64,000 nucleotides of DNA from contig JAPDDQ010000014.1 of the NCBI GenBank assembly GCA_027587225.1, positions 62,001-126,000 on the forward strand. Direction: 5' to 3'. Below, one piece after another: positions 26,085 through 34,853 of this stretch. Both the position numbers and the translations under genes were made by a program. This DNA is from Solirubrobacter taibaiensis (lineage in GTDB: Bacteria; Actinomycetota; Thermoleophilia; Solirubrobacterales; Solirubrobacteraceae). The notes under the pieces were generated by a model that had not been told where the DNA came from, ran no database searches, and saw nothing but the letters and a program-made list of their open reading frames with translations. Position 1 is the first letter of the stretch. The number at the start of each line of letters is the position of its first letter.

Positions 26085-26114
26085 CATGGAAGTGAGTGGA
26101 CACTTACTTCCATG
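26085..26114. promoter_or_regulatory. 30-base palindromic operator over the MFS start codon
   Basis: CATGGAAGTGAGTG at the left mirrors ACTTACTTCCATG at the right; comparing the 30 bases with their reverse complement gives 26 matches. Its last three bases are the ATG of the MFS gene. The AAGTGAGTG...CACTTACTT shape is typical of TetR-family operators in front of DHA2 efflux pumps. No TetR gene is adjacent. Confidence 0.78.
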
Positions 26115-27515
26115 TCGCGTTCAGCTTGGACCTTTGCGATCGTCTCGGTCGCCCTCTTCATGGTCGTGCTCGACAACCTCGTCGTCACGACCGCGCTGCC
26201 CTCCATCCGCACCGACCTCGGGGGCAGCCTCGAGGACCTGCAGTGGACGGTCAACGCCTACACGTTGTCCTTCGCCGTCCTGCTGCTCACGGGCGCCGCG
26301 CTCGGCGACCGCTTCGGCCGCCGCCGGATGTTCGTGGTCGGGCTGGCGATCTTCACGGTCGCCTCGGCCCTGGCCGCGCTCGCGCCTTCATCCGGCGCCT
26401 TGATCGCCGCGCGTGCCGTGCAGGGTGCGGGCGCCGCGATCGTCACCCCGCTCACGCTCACCCTGCTGTCCGCGGCGTTCCCGCCCGGCAAGCGCGGCCT
26501 GGTGATCGGCGCCTGGTCGGGCATCTCCGGCCTCGGCGTCGCGCTCGGGCCGGTGATCGGCGGCGCCGTCGTCGCCGGCATCTCCTGGCACTGGATCTTC
26601 TGGATCAACGTGCCGATCGGCCTGGCGCTGCTCCCGCTCGCGTGGACCCGGCTGAGCGAGTCCTACGGGCCGGAGGGCCGGCTCGACCTGCCCGGGCTGA
26701 CGCTCGCCGGTGTGGGCCTGCTCGGAGTGGTGTTCGGCATCGTCCGCGGCGAGACGCTCGGCTGGACGTCGGGCACGGTGGTCGGCGCGCTGGGGACGGG
26801 TGTCGTCGCACTCGCCGCGTTCGTCGCGTGGGAGCTGCGGGCGCCCGCCCCGATGCTGCCGATGCGCTTCTTCCGCTCCCGCGCGTTCGCCGCCTCCAAT
26901 GGCGTGTCGCTGGCGATGTACTTCGGCGTCTTCGGCTCGATCTTCCTGCTCGCCCAGTTCTTCCAGGTCACGCAGGGCCTCTCGGCGCTCGAGGCCGGCT
27001 TGCGCACGCTGCCGTGGACGGCGATGCCGATGATCGTCGCGCCGATCGCGGGCCTGCTGAGCGACCGGATCGGCTCGCGCCCGCTGATGTTCACGGGTCT
27101 GGCCCTGCAGGCGGTCGCGATCGGCTGGATCGCGTCCGTCTCCACGCCGGACGTGGCGTACAGCTCGCTCGTCCCGCCGTTCATCCTCGCCGGTACGGGC
27201 ATGGCGCTCGTGTTCGCGCCGACGGCCAACGCGGTGCTCGCCGCGGTCCGGCCGGAGGAAGCGGGCCAGGCGAGCGGCGCGACGAATGCGATCCGCGAAG
27301 TCGGCGGCGCGCTCGGCGTCGCCGTGCTCGCTTCGGTGTTCGCGTCCACCGGGTCCTACGCCTCCCCGCAAGCCTTCGTCGACGGCATGACGAGCGCCGC
27401 CTGGGTCGGCGCGGCGGTGCTGGCCGTCGGTGCGCTGCTCGCCCTGCTCGTGCCCGGAAAGCCGCGGCCCGCCGCTCAGGAAGCGGCCGAGCCCGGCTTG
27501 GTCGCCGCCTCGTAG
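26112..27515 (+). CDS. MFS drug efflux transporter, DHA2 (EmrB/QacA) type
   Basis: A 467-residue, 14-span transporter. Motif A is GAALGDRFGRRRMF, motif C is in GAWSGISGLGVALGPVIGGAVV, and SIRTDLGGSLEDLQWTVNAYTL is the DHA2 opening. It should export drugs or metabolites with proton exchange. No ribosome-binding site precedes the ATG; TTGAAA at 26076-26081 followed 17 bases later by GACACT could give a leaderless mRNA starting at the ATG (weak). The palindrome across the start implies repression. The 3' end overlaps the convergent acyltransferase. Confidence 0.94.
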   Translation: MSRSAWTFAIVSVALFMVVLDNLVVTTALPSIRTDLGGSLEDLQWTVNAYTLSFAVLLLTGAALGDRFGRRRMFVVGLAIFTVASALAALAPSSGALIAARAVQGAGAAIVTPLTLTLLSAAFPPGKRGLVIGAWSGISGLGVALGPVIGGAVVAGISWHWIFWINVPIGLALLPLAWTRLSESYGPEGRLDLPGLTLAGVGLLGVVFGIVRGETLGWTSGTVVGALGTGVVALAAFVAWELRAPAPMLPMRFFRSRAFAASNGVSLAMYFGVFGSIFLLAQFFQVTQGLSALEAGLRTLPWTAMPMIVAPIAGLLSDRIGSRPLMFTGLALQAVAIGWIASVSTPDVAYSSLVPPFILAGTGMALVFAPTANAVLAAVRPEEAGQASGATNAIREVGGALGVAVLASVFASTGSYASPQAFVDGMTSAAWVGAAVLAVGALLALLVPGKPRPAAQEAAEPGLVAAS

Positions 27516-28207
27516 AGCTTGCGCACCTCCGCGAAGATGGCGTCGGCGACGGCCTGCTCCTGGCCGCGCGTCGGCGCCTCGACGCGTTCGTAGGCGAACG
27601 GGTCGCCGTAGTACACGCGGATCTTCGGGAACTGGCCACGCTTCCAGTTGCGCACGTGGCTGGAGCCGACGATCGCGATCGGGACGACCGGCGCGCCGGA
27701 CTGCAGCGCGAGGCGCCCGATCCCGCGCTTGGCCTTCTTCGCCGGCTCACCCGTGCGCGAGCGCCCGCCTTCGGCGTACATGGCCATCGTGTCGCCGCGG
27801 TCGAGCACCGCCAGCGCCGTGGTGAACGCGTCCTGGTCGGCGACGCCGCGCCGGACGGGGAACACGCCGCCGTGCGTGTAGATGAACTGCATCGGCGGCT
27901 TGAACAGCTGCGACTTGGCCATGAAGTGGACCTTGCGCCGCAGGGCCACGCCGAGGAAGAAATGGTCCAGGAACGAGAAGTGATTCGGCGCGAGGATCAC
28001 GGGCCCGACGGCCGGGACGCGCTCCGCGTGCGTGTTGCTCACGCGGAAGAACACCCACCCCATCAGGCTCGTCAGGATGCGCACGACCTCGTAGATGAAG
28101 TCGGGCTCGCGCGTGCGGGTGCGCTCGTGGAAGCGGTCGAAGTCTTCCTTCGTCCGCGCGTCCTTGTACTGCTGCTCTTTGAGCTCGACGAGTTCGGGCT
28201 CGCTCAT
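27476..28207 (-). CDS. 1-acylglycerol-3-phosphate O-acyltransferase family (PlsC-like)
   Basis: A 243-residue acyltransferase. The catalytic NHxxxxD box is NHFSFLDHF near 85, the substrate box is FPVRRG, and AMYAEGGRSRTGEPAKKAKRG carries the EG.RS motif. A hydrophobic helix near 45-60 would place it at the membrane. It likely acylates lysophosphatidic acid or a similar acceptor in phospholipid synthesis. It overlaps the MFS gene tail by 40 bases in convergent orientation. Confidence 0.92.
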   Translation of the reverse strand: MSEPELVELKEQQYKDARTKEDFDRFHERTRTREPDFIYEVVRILTSLMGWVFFRVSNTHAERVPAVGPVILAPNHFSFLDHFFLGVALRRKVHFMAKSQLFKPPMQFIYTHGGVFPVRRGVADQDAFTTALAVLDRGDTMAMYAEGGRSRTGEPAKKAKRGIGRLALQSGAPVVPIAIVGSSHVRNWKRGQFPKIRVYYGDPFAYERVEAPTRGQEQAVADAIFAEVRKLYEAATKPGSAAS

Positions 28208-28438
28208 GGACGCGGATTATGGCGGGCCGGTCGTGGTGAGCGGGACCGTCCAGGAGTCCCGCCCACCACTTCCTTCGCCGGTTCGCCGTGCGCCGCGGGA
28301 GGAGAGATCGCGACGAACAGCAAGGAGAATGGTGCCGAAGGACCCCAGTAGTCCCTATCGACAACGCGTAGGTATTGCACGGGTGACAATCGACCGGCGG
28401 TCTATATCGTGCTGTCAAACACGACCAGGAGACACCGC

Positions 28439-28651
28439 GTGGCGCAGATCGAGGCCCACATCACGGGCACCGTGTGGAAGATCGAGGTGGCGGTCGGGGA
28501 CACCGTCGCGGAGGGCGATTCCGTCGTGATCCTCGAGTCCATGAAGATGGAGATGCCGGTGGAAGCCGAGGACGACGGCACCGTGGCCAAGATCCTCGTC
28601 GAGGAGGGCCAGTCCGTGCAGGAGGGCGACCCGCTCGTCGTGCTCGAGTAG
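28439..28651 (+). CDS. biotinyl/lipoyl carrier protein
   Basis: A 70-residue stand-alone biotinyl domain. ILESMKMEMPVEAE holds the biotin-accepting Lys between two Met. It carries CO2 in acyl-CoA carboxylase or related enzymes. The GTG at 28439 is chosen because AGGAGA sits 6 bases upstream; upstream in-frame codons are not needed for the domain. The next gene begins one base before this one ends. Its carboxylase partners are not adjacent; the carboxyltransferase at 16622-18139 is a candidate. Confidence 0.92.
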   Translation: MAQIEAHITGTVWKIEVAVGDTVAEGDSVVILESMKMEMPVEAEDDGTVAKILVEEGQSVQEGDPLVVLE

Positions 28652-29391
28652 TGGGAACGGTTCAGGTAGACGCGCCCGCCGACGGTGTGGCGCGGGTCAC
28701 GATCGAGAACGCGGCCAAGCGCAACGCGCTCGACGCGGAGATCCTCGAAGGGCTCGCCGCGACGCTGCCCGCGCTGGACGCGCGCTGCGTGATCCTCACC
28801 GGGGCGGGCAGCGCGTTCTCAGCCGGATACGACATCGGGAACCTCACGCCGGAGCGCCTCGCCGACGTGCTCATCCACCCGTTCGAGGCGGCCTTGGCGG
28901 CGCTGGACGACGTGCCGGTTCCCGTGATCGCGGACGTCAACGGCCACGCCTTCGGCGGCGGCCTGGAGTTGGCCCTGGCGTGCGATCTGCGTGTGTGCGC
29001 GCCCGGGGCGAAGCTGGGCATGCCGCCCGCGCGGCTGGGCGTCGTCTACTCCCACACGGGCTTGCGGCGCTTCGTCGACGCCATCGGGAGCGCTCGCACG
29101 CGGCAGCTGTTCTTGACCGCGGAGCCGGTGGACGCCGAGACCGCGCAGGCGTGGGGTCTCGTGAACTGGATCGGCGAGGACGCCGTGGCGCTGGCGGCGC
29201 GGGTCGCGGCGCTCGCACCGCTGTCGCTGCGCGGCAACAAGCGTGTGCTGCGGGCGCTGATCCCGCCGCTCGACCCGGCGCTGGAGGCCGAGCTCGAGGC
29301 GCTGCGCCGCGAGGCGTTCGCGTCCGAGGACTTCGCCGAGGGCGTGCGCGGTTTTATAGAGAAACGTCCACCGCGCTGGCAGAGTGAGTGA
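28651..29391 (+). CDS. enoyl-CoA hydratase/isomerase family protein
   Basis: A 246-residue crotonase with the AFSAGYDIGNL and NGHAFGGGLELALACDLRV oxyanion segments and LGMPPARLGVVYSHTGL in place of the catalytic Glu-bearing helix, where no Glu is seen at the usual positions. It may be an isomerase or decarboxylase-like crotonase. GTG at 28651 shares one base with the stop of the biotinyl carrier gene, so the two are coupled; a link to biotin-dependent carboxylation is inference. Confidence 0.9.
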   Translation: MGTVQVDAPADGVARVTIENAAKRNALDAEILEGLAATLPALDARCVILTGAGSAFSAGYDIGNLTPERLADVLIHPFEAALAALDDVPVPVIADVNGHAFGGGLELALACDLRVCAPGAKLGMPPARLGVVYSHTGLRRFVDAIGSARTRQLFLTAEPVDAETAQAWGLVNWIGEDAVALAARVAALAPLSLRGNKRVLRALIPPLDPALEAELEALRREAFASEDFAEGVRGFIEKRPPRWQSE

Positions 29392-29513
29392 TCGAGCGGG
29401 GGCCCCGCCCGCCCAGCGGAAAACGTGGCAGAGCGTCCGCTGGGCGGGCACCCCCGAAGCCGTCCGATCCAGGCCGTAGCTTCCGCGCAACGTCACTCGA
29501 CAGAGGATCGTGG

Positions 29514-30728
29514 ATGCTGGATCTCGAGGACCGCCTGGACGAGCTCGACCAGCTCGGCCGGCACCAGTGCATGCGGATGGTCTCCGGACCGCAGGGACCG
29601 CGCGTGGTGCTCGACGGGCGGCCGGTGCTGTTGCTGTGCTCGGGCAACGCGCTCGGGTTGGCCGACCATCCGAAGGTCCGCCAGGCCGCCGCCGACGCGG
29701 CCATGCGCTGGGGTGTCGGCGCGGGCGCCGCGCGCGTGTCCTGCGGCACGATGACGCTGCACAAGCGCCTCGAGGAACGCCTCGCGGCCTTCACCGGGCA
29801 GCGTGCCTCGCTGCTCTTCGGCTCCGGTGCCCTGGCCAACATGGGCGTGATCGCGGCGCTCGCCCGCCGCGGCGAGGTCGTGCTGCACGACGAACTCGCG
29901 CACTCCTCGATCGTCGACGGCTGCCGGCTGAGCGGTGCCGAGGTGGTGGCGTACCGCCACGCCGACGCCGACCATCTGGCGTGGGCGCTCCGCCAGTGCG
30001 ACGGCCGCGCGACCCTGATCGCCACCGACGGCATGTTCGGCATGGACGGCGACGTCGCGCCCCTGCGCGAGATCGTCGACCTGGGCCACCGCTACGACGT
30101 CCGCGTGCTGGTCGACGAGGCCCACGCGCTCGGCGCCCTCGGCCCCGACGGCCGCGGTGTGGTCGCCGAAGCCGGGCTGCAGGGCGAGGTCGACGTCATC
30201 ACCGGCACGCTCGCCAAGGCCCTCGGCTCCTACGGCGGCTTCGTGGCCTGCGACCACGTCACCGCGAGGTTCCTCGTGCATTCCGCACGCACGCTCCTGC
30301 ACTCCACGGCGCTCCCCCCGGTCGCCGCCGCGGCCGCGATGGCCGCCCTGGACCTGCTGGAGGAGCAACCCCGCCGCGTGGCGAAGCTGCGCGCGAACGC
30401 GGAGACCTTGCGCGACGGCCTCGCCCGCGAGGGTTTCGACGTCAGCGGCGCCGCGGCCCACGTCATCCCGATCGTCGTCGGAGACTCCGAGACGGCCGCG
30501 CGGATGGTCGAGTTCGCGCTCGATCAGGGCGTCTTCGCCGAGGCGGTCCGCCCGCCGGCGGTGCCGGAAGGCACCGCGCGGGTGCGCGTGTCCGTGATGG
30601 CCTCGCACCAGCGGGACGAGCTGCGCGAAGCGGCCGTCGTGTTGGGCCGCGCGGCCCTGCGGGCCGGGTTCCGGCCGGGCGCGGGTGTGCCGGTGGCTGC
30701 GGCGCACGGGTTGCTCCGCGCCGCCTAG
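29514..30728 (+). CDS. AONS/KBL-type PLP aminoacyl transferase
   Basis: A 404-residue alpha-oxoamine synthase. Conserved parts are LLLCSGNALGLADHP, the GAGAARVSCGTMTLHKRLEE region, DEAHALGALGPDGRG, and the PLP-lysine motif GTLAKALGSYGG. The family joins an amino acid to an acyl-CoA with CO2 loss (8-amino-7-oxononanoate synthase, glycine C-acetyltransferase and others). The adjacent biotinyl carrier hints at biotin metabolism but no other bio gene is present. ATG at 29514 follows AGAGGA; the extra upstream codons are not conserved. Confidence 0.9.
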   Translation: MLDLEDRLDELDQLGRHQCMRMVSGPQGPRVVLDGRPVLLLCSGNALGLADHPKVRQAAADAAMRWGVGAGAARVSCGTMTLHKRLEERLAAFTGQRASLLFGSGALANMGVIAALARRGEVVLHDELAHSSIVDGCRLSGAEVVAYRHADADHLAWALRQCDGRATLIATDGMFGMDGDVAPLREIVDLGHRYDVRVLVDEAHALGALGPDGRGVVAEAGLQGEVDVITGTLAKALGSYGGFVACDHVTARFLVHSARTLLHSTALPPVAAAAAMAALDLLEEQPRRVAKLRANAETLRDGLAREGFDVSGAAAHVIPIVVGDSETAARMVEFALDQGVFAEAVRPPAVPEGTARVRVSVMASHQRDELREAAVVLGRAALRAGFRPGAGVPVAAAHGLLRAA

Positions 30729-30998
30729 AGGGACGAACACCAGTACCGATAGGGGTGAGACGGACCGCGCGACTGCGTGGCGGCTTGAGCCGCCTGACGC
30801 GGCTTAACCCATCTCGCGGTTGCCGCGCGGCGGGCTCACCACCCCCTTACCAGCGCAATTGCCGTTACGTTGCGAGTTCGCCTCGCCGCCAAACCTCCTG
30901 CTCAGCGGCCCCTTTAACCACCCTGTACACCCCGCGCCCGCAAATCTCGGACGCACGTCCAAACTGAAATCACCCGCGCGAGAGTTGACTGTTCTCGT
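30729..30998. other. 270-base non-coding gap
   Basis: Between the AONS-like gene and the DUF2188 gene. It contains a small perfect hairpin GGCGGC-TTGA-GCCGCC (30779-30794) that may end the upstream transcript. The second half (about 30880-30990) is less GC-rich and could hold the promoter of the DUF2188 gene. No convincing gene was found in either strand. Confidence 0.6.
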
Positions 30999-31214
30999 AT
31001 GGCCGCTCCCGCCGCAGAGCTTCATGTGCTTCCGCACGCCACCACCGGGGGCTGGACCCTCGACGCCGCCGGCAACGGGCCGGCATGGTTCGCAACGCTG
31101 AGCGAGGCCGAGCAGGCCGCGCAGCGGCAGGCCGCGTCCCGGGACGACGCCCGGATCTACCTCCACGATCGCTACCACCGCGTGCGCCGGATCGGCGCTT
31201 CGCGTCAGCGGTAG
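30999..31214 (+). CDS. DUF2188-like small protein
   Basis: A 71-residue soluble protein. The pattern HVLPHATTGGWTLDAAGNGPAW, then an Ala/Gln-rich helix (LSEAEQAAQRQAASRDDA) and ARIYLHDRYHRVRRI, matches the DUF2188 layout of a short beta-hairpin, helix and strand. Function is unknown. It ends 10 bases into the 3' end of the convergent BKACE gene. Confidence 0.75.
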   Translation: MAAPAAELHVLPHATTGGWTLDAAGNGPAWFATLSEAEQAAQRQAASRDDARIYLHDRYHRVRRIGASRQR

Positions 31215-31900
31215 CGCAGGACGGCTTCTACGACGAGCGCGGCGTTGTCGGGGGCGCGGCGCCCGTCAGGGAGCGTGGTCACGTCCTCGAGGCCGATCCG
31301 GATGTCGTGCCCGCGCGGTACGGCCGCGTCGAGCACCGCCCAGGTCGCCGGGCCGACGCCGTGATGCAGGCGCGGGACCGAGCTCCCGCCCTCGTCGAGC
31401 ACGACGTCGATCTCGTCGGCCATCGCGATCGCCTCGGCTGAGGTCTCAGAGCGCGGTTCGACGAGCACGCGCCGCACTTGGAGCCCACTCGCCAGCAGGT
31501 CCTCCGCGCCGGCGGCGTTCCACACACCCGCCTCGATCCCGATCCCGTGCCCGGCGAGCACGCCGGCCAGGTCCTGCCAGCCCTCCTCGCTCAGGTTGAG
31601 GGAGACGAGGTCCGGACACTCGGTCCACTCCGTCACGGCCCGCAGCCGCGCGTCGACGTCGCCGGCGGTGATCCACAGCCCGGTGGAGAGCGAGACCTCC
31701 ACCCCGGCAGTCCGCAGCTCGCGGACCGCGGCGGCGATGTCCACCGGGTCCAGCGACTCGTGCCCGTCGGGGTCACGCGGGTGCGCGTGGAGCGACGCCG
31801 CGCCCGCGGCGACGCACGCCCGGGCCTCCGCGCCCAGTTCCTCGGGCGAGCGCGGGACGCCGGACTCGCGGTCCCCGTTCAGGCAGGCTTGGAGGACCAT
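31205..31900 (-). CDS. short BKACE family protein
   Basis: A 231-residue member of the 3-keto-5-aminohexanoate cleavage family, shorter than the paralogue at 14488-15345. It opens MVLQACLNGDRE, has HxH in SLHAHPRDPDG, and keeps the Glu motif in IRIGLEDVTTLPDGR. The compact form may have a different beta-keto acid substrate. The start lies 22 bases inside the end of the upstream membrane gene, suggesting an operon with the fused-MFS genes. Confidence 0.86.
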   Translation of the reverse strand: MVLQACLNGDRESGVPRSPEELGAEARACVAAGAASLHAHPRDPDGHESLDPVDIAAAVRELRTAGVEVSLSTGLWITAGDVDARLRAVTEWTECPDLVSLNLSEEGWQDLAGVLAGHGIGIEAGVWNAAGAEDLLASGLQVRRVLVEPRSETSAEAIAMADEIDVVLDEGGSSVPRLHHGVGPATWAVLDAAVPRGHDIRIGLEDVTTLPDGRRAPDNAALVVEAVLRYR

Positions 31901-32493
31901 GCTTTCGGGAGACAGACGGCCGCGAGCAGGGCGGCCGCGATGATGAAGGTCCAGGTCGTGCCGACGAGCGGGATGAGCGCGAGCGCCGCGGCGAAGTTGC
32001 CGACGAGCCCGCCCGCCGTGGACAGCGCGTAGAGCCGCCCGGTGGTCTCGCCGGCGGCGTCCACCGAGTCCACGCGCAGCCGGATCGCCCACGGTGTCAA
32101 CGCGCCGAGCACCACGAGTGGGGGCGCGACCAGCACGAGTTGCGCGAGGAAGGAGCCGCCGAACTCGCCGACATCCTCGGTGACGTTCAGCAGTGGGATC
32201 GCGATGAGCGGGATCAACGCGACCATGACGGCGCCCGCGAGCCCGCCGCGCGCCATCGCGCGCGCATTCGGATGGCGGTCCGCCAAGCGGCCGCCGAGCC
32301 AATAGCCGATCGCCAGAGCTGCCAAGGCGATAGCGATGGTATTCGCCCACACGATCGTCGAGGCGCCGAAGGCGGGGGCGATGAGCCGGGCGGCGGCGAG
32401 CTCGGCCGCGAGCGTCGTCACCCCGCTCACGAACTTGACGGCCTCGACGAAGCCCCAGCGGACGGGCACCCGCTCGACGGCGGCGGCGCTCAC
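31879..32493 (-). CDS. fused-MFS/spermidine synthase paralogue, membrane half only
   Basis: A 204-residue protein with about six membrane segments. It closely parallels the membrane half of the next gene upstream: LAAELAAARLIAPAFGASTIVWANTIAIALAALAIGYWLGG aligns with its first two helices, and LGALTPWAIRLRVDSVDAAGETTGRLYALSTAGGLVGNF with a later block. The SAM/aminopropyltransferase domain is absent. GTG at 32493 overlaps the preceding stop (GTGA). Possibly a partner subunit or a decayed duplicate. (Segments quoted are parts of a longer match.). Confidence 0.82.
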   Translation of the reverse strand: MSAAAVERVPVRWGFVEAVKFVSGVTTLAAELAAARLIAPAFGASTIVWANTIAIALAALAIGYWLGGRLADRHPNARAMARGGLAGAVMVALIPLIAIPLLNVTEDVGEFGGSFLAQLVLVAPPLVVLGALTPWAIRLRVDSVDAAGETTGRLYALSTAGGLVGNFAAALALIPLVGTTWTFIIAAALLAAVCLPKAWSSKPA

Positions 32494-34016
32494 CGGGTCT
32501 CCTCCGCGGCGTAGGACACGATCGAGGCGTCGATCAGCCACTCGACCGGCGCGCGGTCGTCGGTGAAGACGTTCCCGCCGCGCAGCGGGGGTTCCAGCCG
32601 CCCGGCGTTGTCCTGCGCGAGCGTCTGCAGGTCCGAGGGCACCGACGCGCTTGCGATGGCGGACGCGCTCAGCGGCGTGTCGGACGCCATCACGAGCGAA
32701 TTCTGCGAGCGGATCGGGTCACGCACGACGTGCTTGAAGACCGCGCCCATCGTCGCGCTCATCGCCTGCTCGAGCGCGGGCGAGTCGTTCGGGTGGCCGA
32801 TGTTGACGATCACCGACCCGCCGGGGTTCAGCCGGTCCTGCACGAGCTCGAAGAACTCCTTCGTCGTCAGATAGAAGGGGATATAGGGCTGGCGGTAGGC
32901 GTCGACGAAGATCGCGTCGTAGCGCTCGTTCGTCTGTCGCAAAAACGGCCGCGCGTCCTGCGTGTGCTCACGTAGCTGCGGCCGCGCCTGCAGCCCGAAG
33001 TACCGGTGCCCGATCTTGAACAGCTCCGGGTCGATGTCGACGGCGTCGATCACGGTCTCCGGGTAGTACTTCGAGTACGCGCGGGGGACCGTGCCGGCGG
33101 CCGTGCCGAGCGCGGCGATCCGTGCGGGCGGGCGTCCCGAGCCCGTGGCGAACGGCATCGTCAAGAAACCGTCCCAGTAGCCGCCGGTCAGCACCGTGTC
33201 CGCACGCCAGAGGGAGTGGATCGCCTGCCCCTCGTTGAGCTCGAGCAGGCGGTCGCCGTCCTCCTGCTGGACCACCCGCGCGTACTGGTACGGGGTCTCG
33301 GTCTCATACAGCACACGCGCGCCGTCGGCGGACTTGGTGGCCCCGGGCGGGATGAAGAACGCGGCGACGAGCGCGATGGGGACGAGCGCGGCGCGGGCGG
33401 AGAGCCCGGCGGCCGCGACGGCGGCGGGCAACACGGCGAGCACGAGGAACGTGCGCTGGGAGCCGATCGCCTCGATCGCCCACAGCGCGACGAAGAACAC
33501 GCCGATCAGCGAGCCGACGGTGGAGATCGCGTACAGCCGCCCCGAGACCGCGCCCGCCTCCTCCACCGACGAGAGCGCGATCCGCGTGGCCCACGGGGAC
33601 ACCGTGCCCAACAGCAGCAGCGGCACGGCCACGAGCACGAGCGTCCCGAACAGCGACGCCGCGAACGCGCCCACCGACACCTCGTCGAACGCGCTCACGC
33701 TCAGCGACAGGAACGGGTGCGCGATGAACGGCGTCACCGCCAGCAGCGCCGAGCCGACGAGCACCGTGGTGCACAGCGCGGCCATCGACGGGCGCCGGTC
33801 GCCCAGCATCCCGCCCAGCTTGTAGCCTGCCGCCAAGGCGAGCAGGACGACCGCGATCGTGTTCGCCCAGATGACCGTCGAGGTCCCGAAGAACGGCGCC
33901 AGCAGGCGCGTAGCCGCGATCTCGGCACCGAGGGTGCTGAGGCCGACCGTGAAGACGAGCGCCTCGAGCGGCACCCGCAGGCGCCGCTCAGCGCCTCGGG
34001 ACTCGAGGGCTGTCAC
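32490..34016 (-). CDS. fused MFS/spermidine synthase-like membrane protein
   Basis: A 508-residue protein. About seven or eight membrane segments cover residues 15-230, then a soluble spermidine-synthase-like domain (about 240-480) shows AALGTAAGTVPRAY as the SAM-type loop, DAVDIDPELFKIG and DAIFVDAYRQPYIPFYLTT. The glycine-rich loop is modified from the usual GGG form. Members of this family have putative methyl- or aminopropyltransferase activity, rarely tested. It is coupled to its truncated paralogue downstream. Confidence 0.88.
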   Translation of the reverse strand: MTALESRGAERRLRVPLEALVFTVGLSTLGAEIAATRLLAPFFGTSTVIWANTIAVVLLALAAGYKLGGMLGDRRPSMAALCTTVLVGSALLAVTPFIAHPFLSLSVSAFDEVSVGAFAASLFGTLVLVAVPLLLLGTVSPWATRIALSSVEEAGAVSGRLYAISTVGSLIGVFFVALWAIEAIGSQRTFLVLAVLPAAVAAAGLSARAALVPIALVAAFFIPPGATKSADGARVLYETETPYQYARVVQQEDGDRLLELNEGQAIHSLWRADTVLTGGYWDGFLTMPFATGSGRPPARIAALGTAAGTVPRAYSKYYPETVIDAVDIDPELFKIGHRYFGLQARPQLREHTQDARPFLRQTNERYDAIFVDAYRQPYIPFYLTTKEFFELVQDRLNPGGSVIVNIGHPNDSPALEQAMSATMGAVFKHVVRDPIRSQNSLVMASDTPLSASAIASASVPSDLQTLAQDNAGRLEPPLRGGNVFTDDRAPVEWLIDASIVSYAAEETR

Positions 34017-34046
34017 TTCCTTGAGGCTAGTGCCAGCCTCGCCGCT

Positions 34047-34226
34047 CTACCCCTCGAACGGGGAGAAGTCGGCCTTTCTGGCGCCGCAGACCGGGCAGTA
34101 CCAGTCCGTCGGGACGTCCTCGAAGGCCGTCCCCTCGTCGATCCCGCCGTCGGGGTCGCCTTCCTCCGGGTCATAGATGAAGCCGCAGGATTCGCAGATC
34201 CACTGCCGGTCCGTGTCCGTGCTCAT
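34047..34226 (-). CDS. rubredoxin
   Basis: A 59-residue rubredoxin with both iron-binding CxxC knuckles ([12 protein letters not shown] and [10 protein letters not shown]) and the [15 protein letters not shown] core. It is a one-electron carrier; possible partners are alkane hydroxylases, oxidases or the P450 in this window, but none is adjacent. The start is 24 bases from the divergent Nudix gene. Confidence 0.96.
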   Translation of the reverse strand: MSTDTDRQWICESCGFIYDPEEGDPDGGIDEGTAFEDVPTDWYCPVCGARKADFSPFEG

Positions 34227-34250
34227 GTGCGCGCATATTAGGCTGGCGGG

Positions 34251-34853
34251 ATGCCGCAGCCCGGACCCGAGCCTGGAACGATCCTCAACGAGAGCGGCGT
34301 TGCGACCACGCCGCGGCAGGCCGCGACGGTCCTCGTCGTCCGTGGTGGGGCGGATCGGCTCGAGGTGCTGCTGGCCCAGCGGACGCCCAAGGCGCGCTTC
34401 ATGGGCGGGGCCTGGGTGTTCCCCGGCGGAGCCGTGGACGGCGACGAAGATCACCGGGCCGCAGCGGTGCGCGAGGTCGAAGAAGAAGTCGCGATCACGC
34501 TGCCGGACCCGGCGGCGCTCGTCCCGTTCGCGCGCTGGATCACGCCGCCGGAGGTGTCGATCCGCTTCGACACCTACTTCTTCATCGCCGTCGCGCCCGC
34601 GGACGCCGAGGTGAAGATCGACGGCTCCGAGATCGTCGACGCGCGCTGGTTCGAGCCGTCGCGCGCCCTCGAGGGCGCCGAGGCCGACGAGCTGCTGATG
34701 GTGTTCCCGACGATCAAGACACTCGAGCAGGTCGCGCGCTTCGACTCCGCCGACGCACTCGTCGAGTGGGCCTCGACGCACGAGGTCAAACCGGTGCAGC
34801 CCCGCGTCGAGGGCCAGGGCGAGACCGCGCGGATCGTGATCGACGAGCTCTAG
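34251..34853 (+). CDS. Nudix hydrolase
   Basis: A 200-residue Nudix protein. The Nudix box runs [20 protein letters not shown], matching GX5EX7REUXEE, although the usual Gly after EEx is Ala (EEVAI). The upstream [11 protein letters not shown] and downstream FDTYFFIA segments fit the NUDT7/NUDT19 (CoA or acyl-CoA pyrophosphatase) group. Divergent from rubredoxin; the stop overlaps the convergent transketolase-like gene. Confidence 0.92.
   Translation: MPQPGPEPGTILNESGVATTPRQAATVLVVRGGADRLEVLLAQRTPKARFMGGAWVFPGGAVDGDEDHRAAAVREVEEEVAITLPDPAALVPFARWITPPEVSIRFDTYFFIAVAPADAEVKIDGSEIVDARWFEPSRALEGAEADELLMVFPTIKTLEQVARFDSADALVEWASTHEVKPVQPRVEGQGETARIVIDEL

Noticed and set aside
30804..31178. Reverse frame in the gap before the DUF2188 gene
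   Set aside because: Overlaps the DUF2188 gene and has no motif; start and codon pattern are unconvincing.
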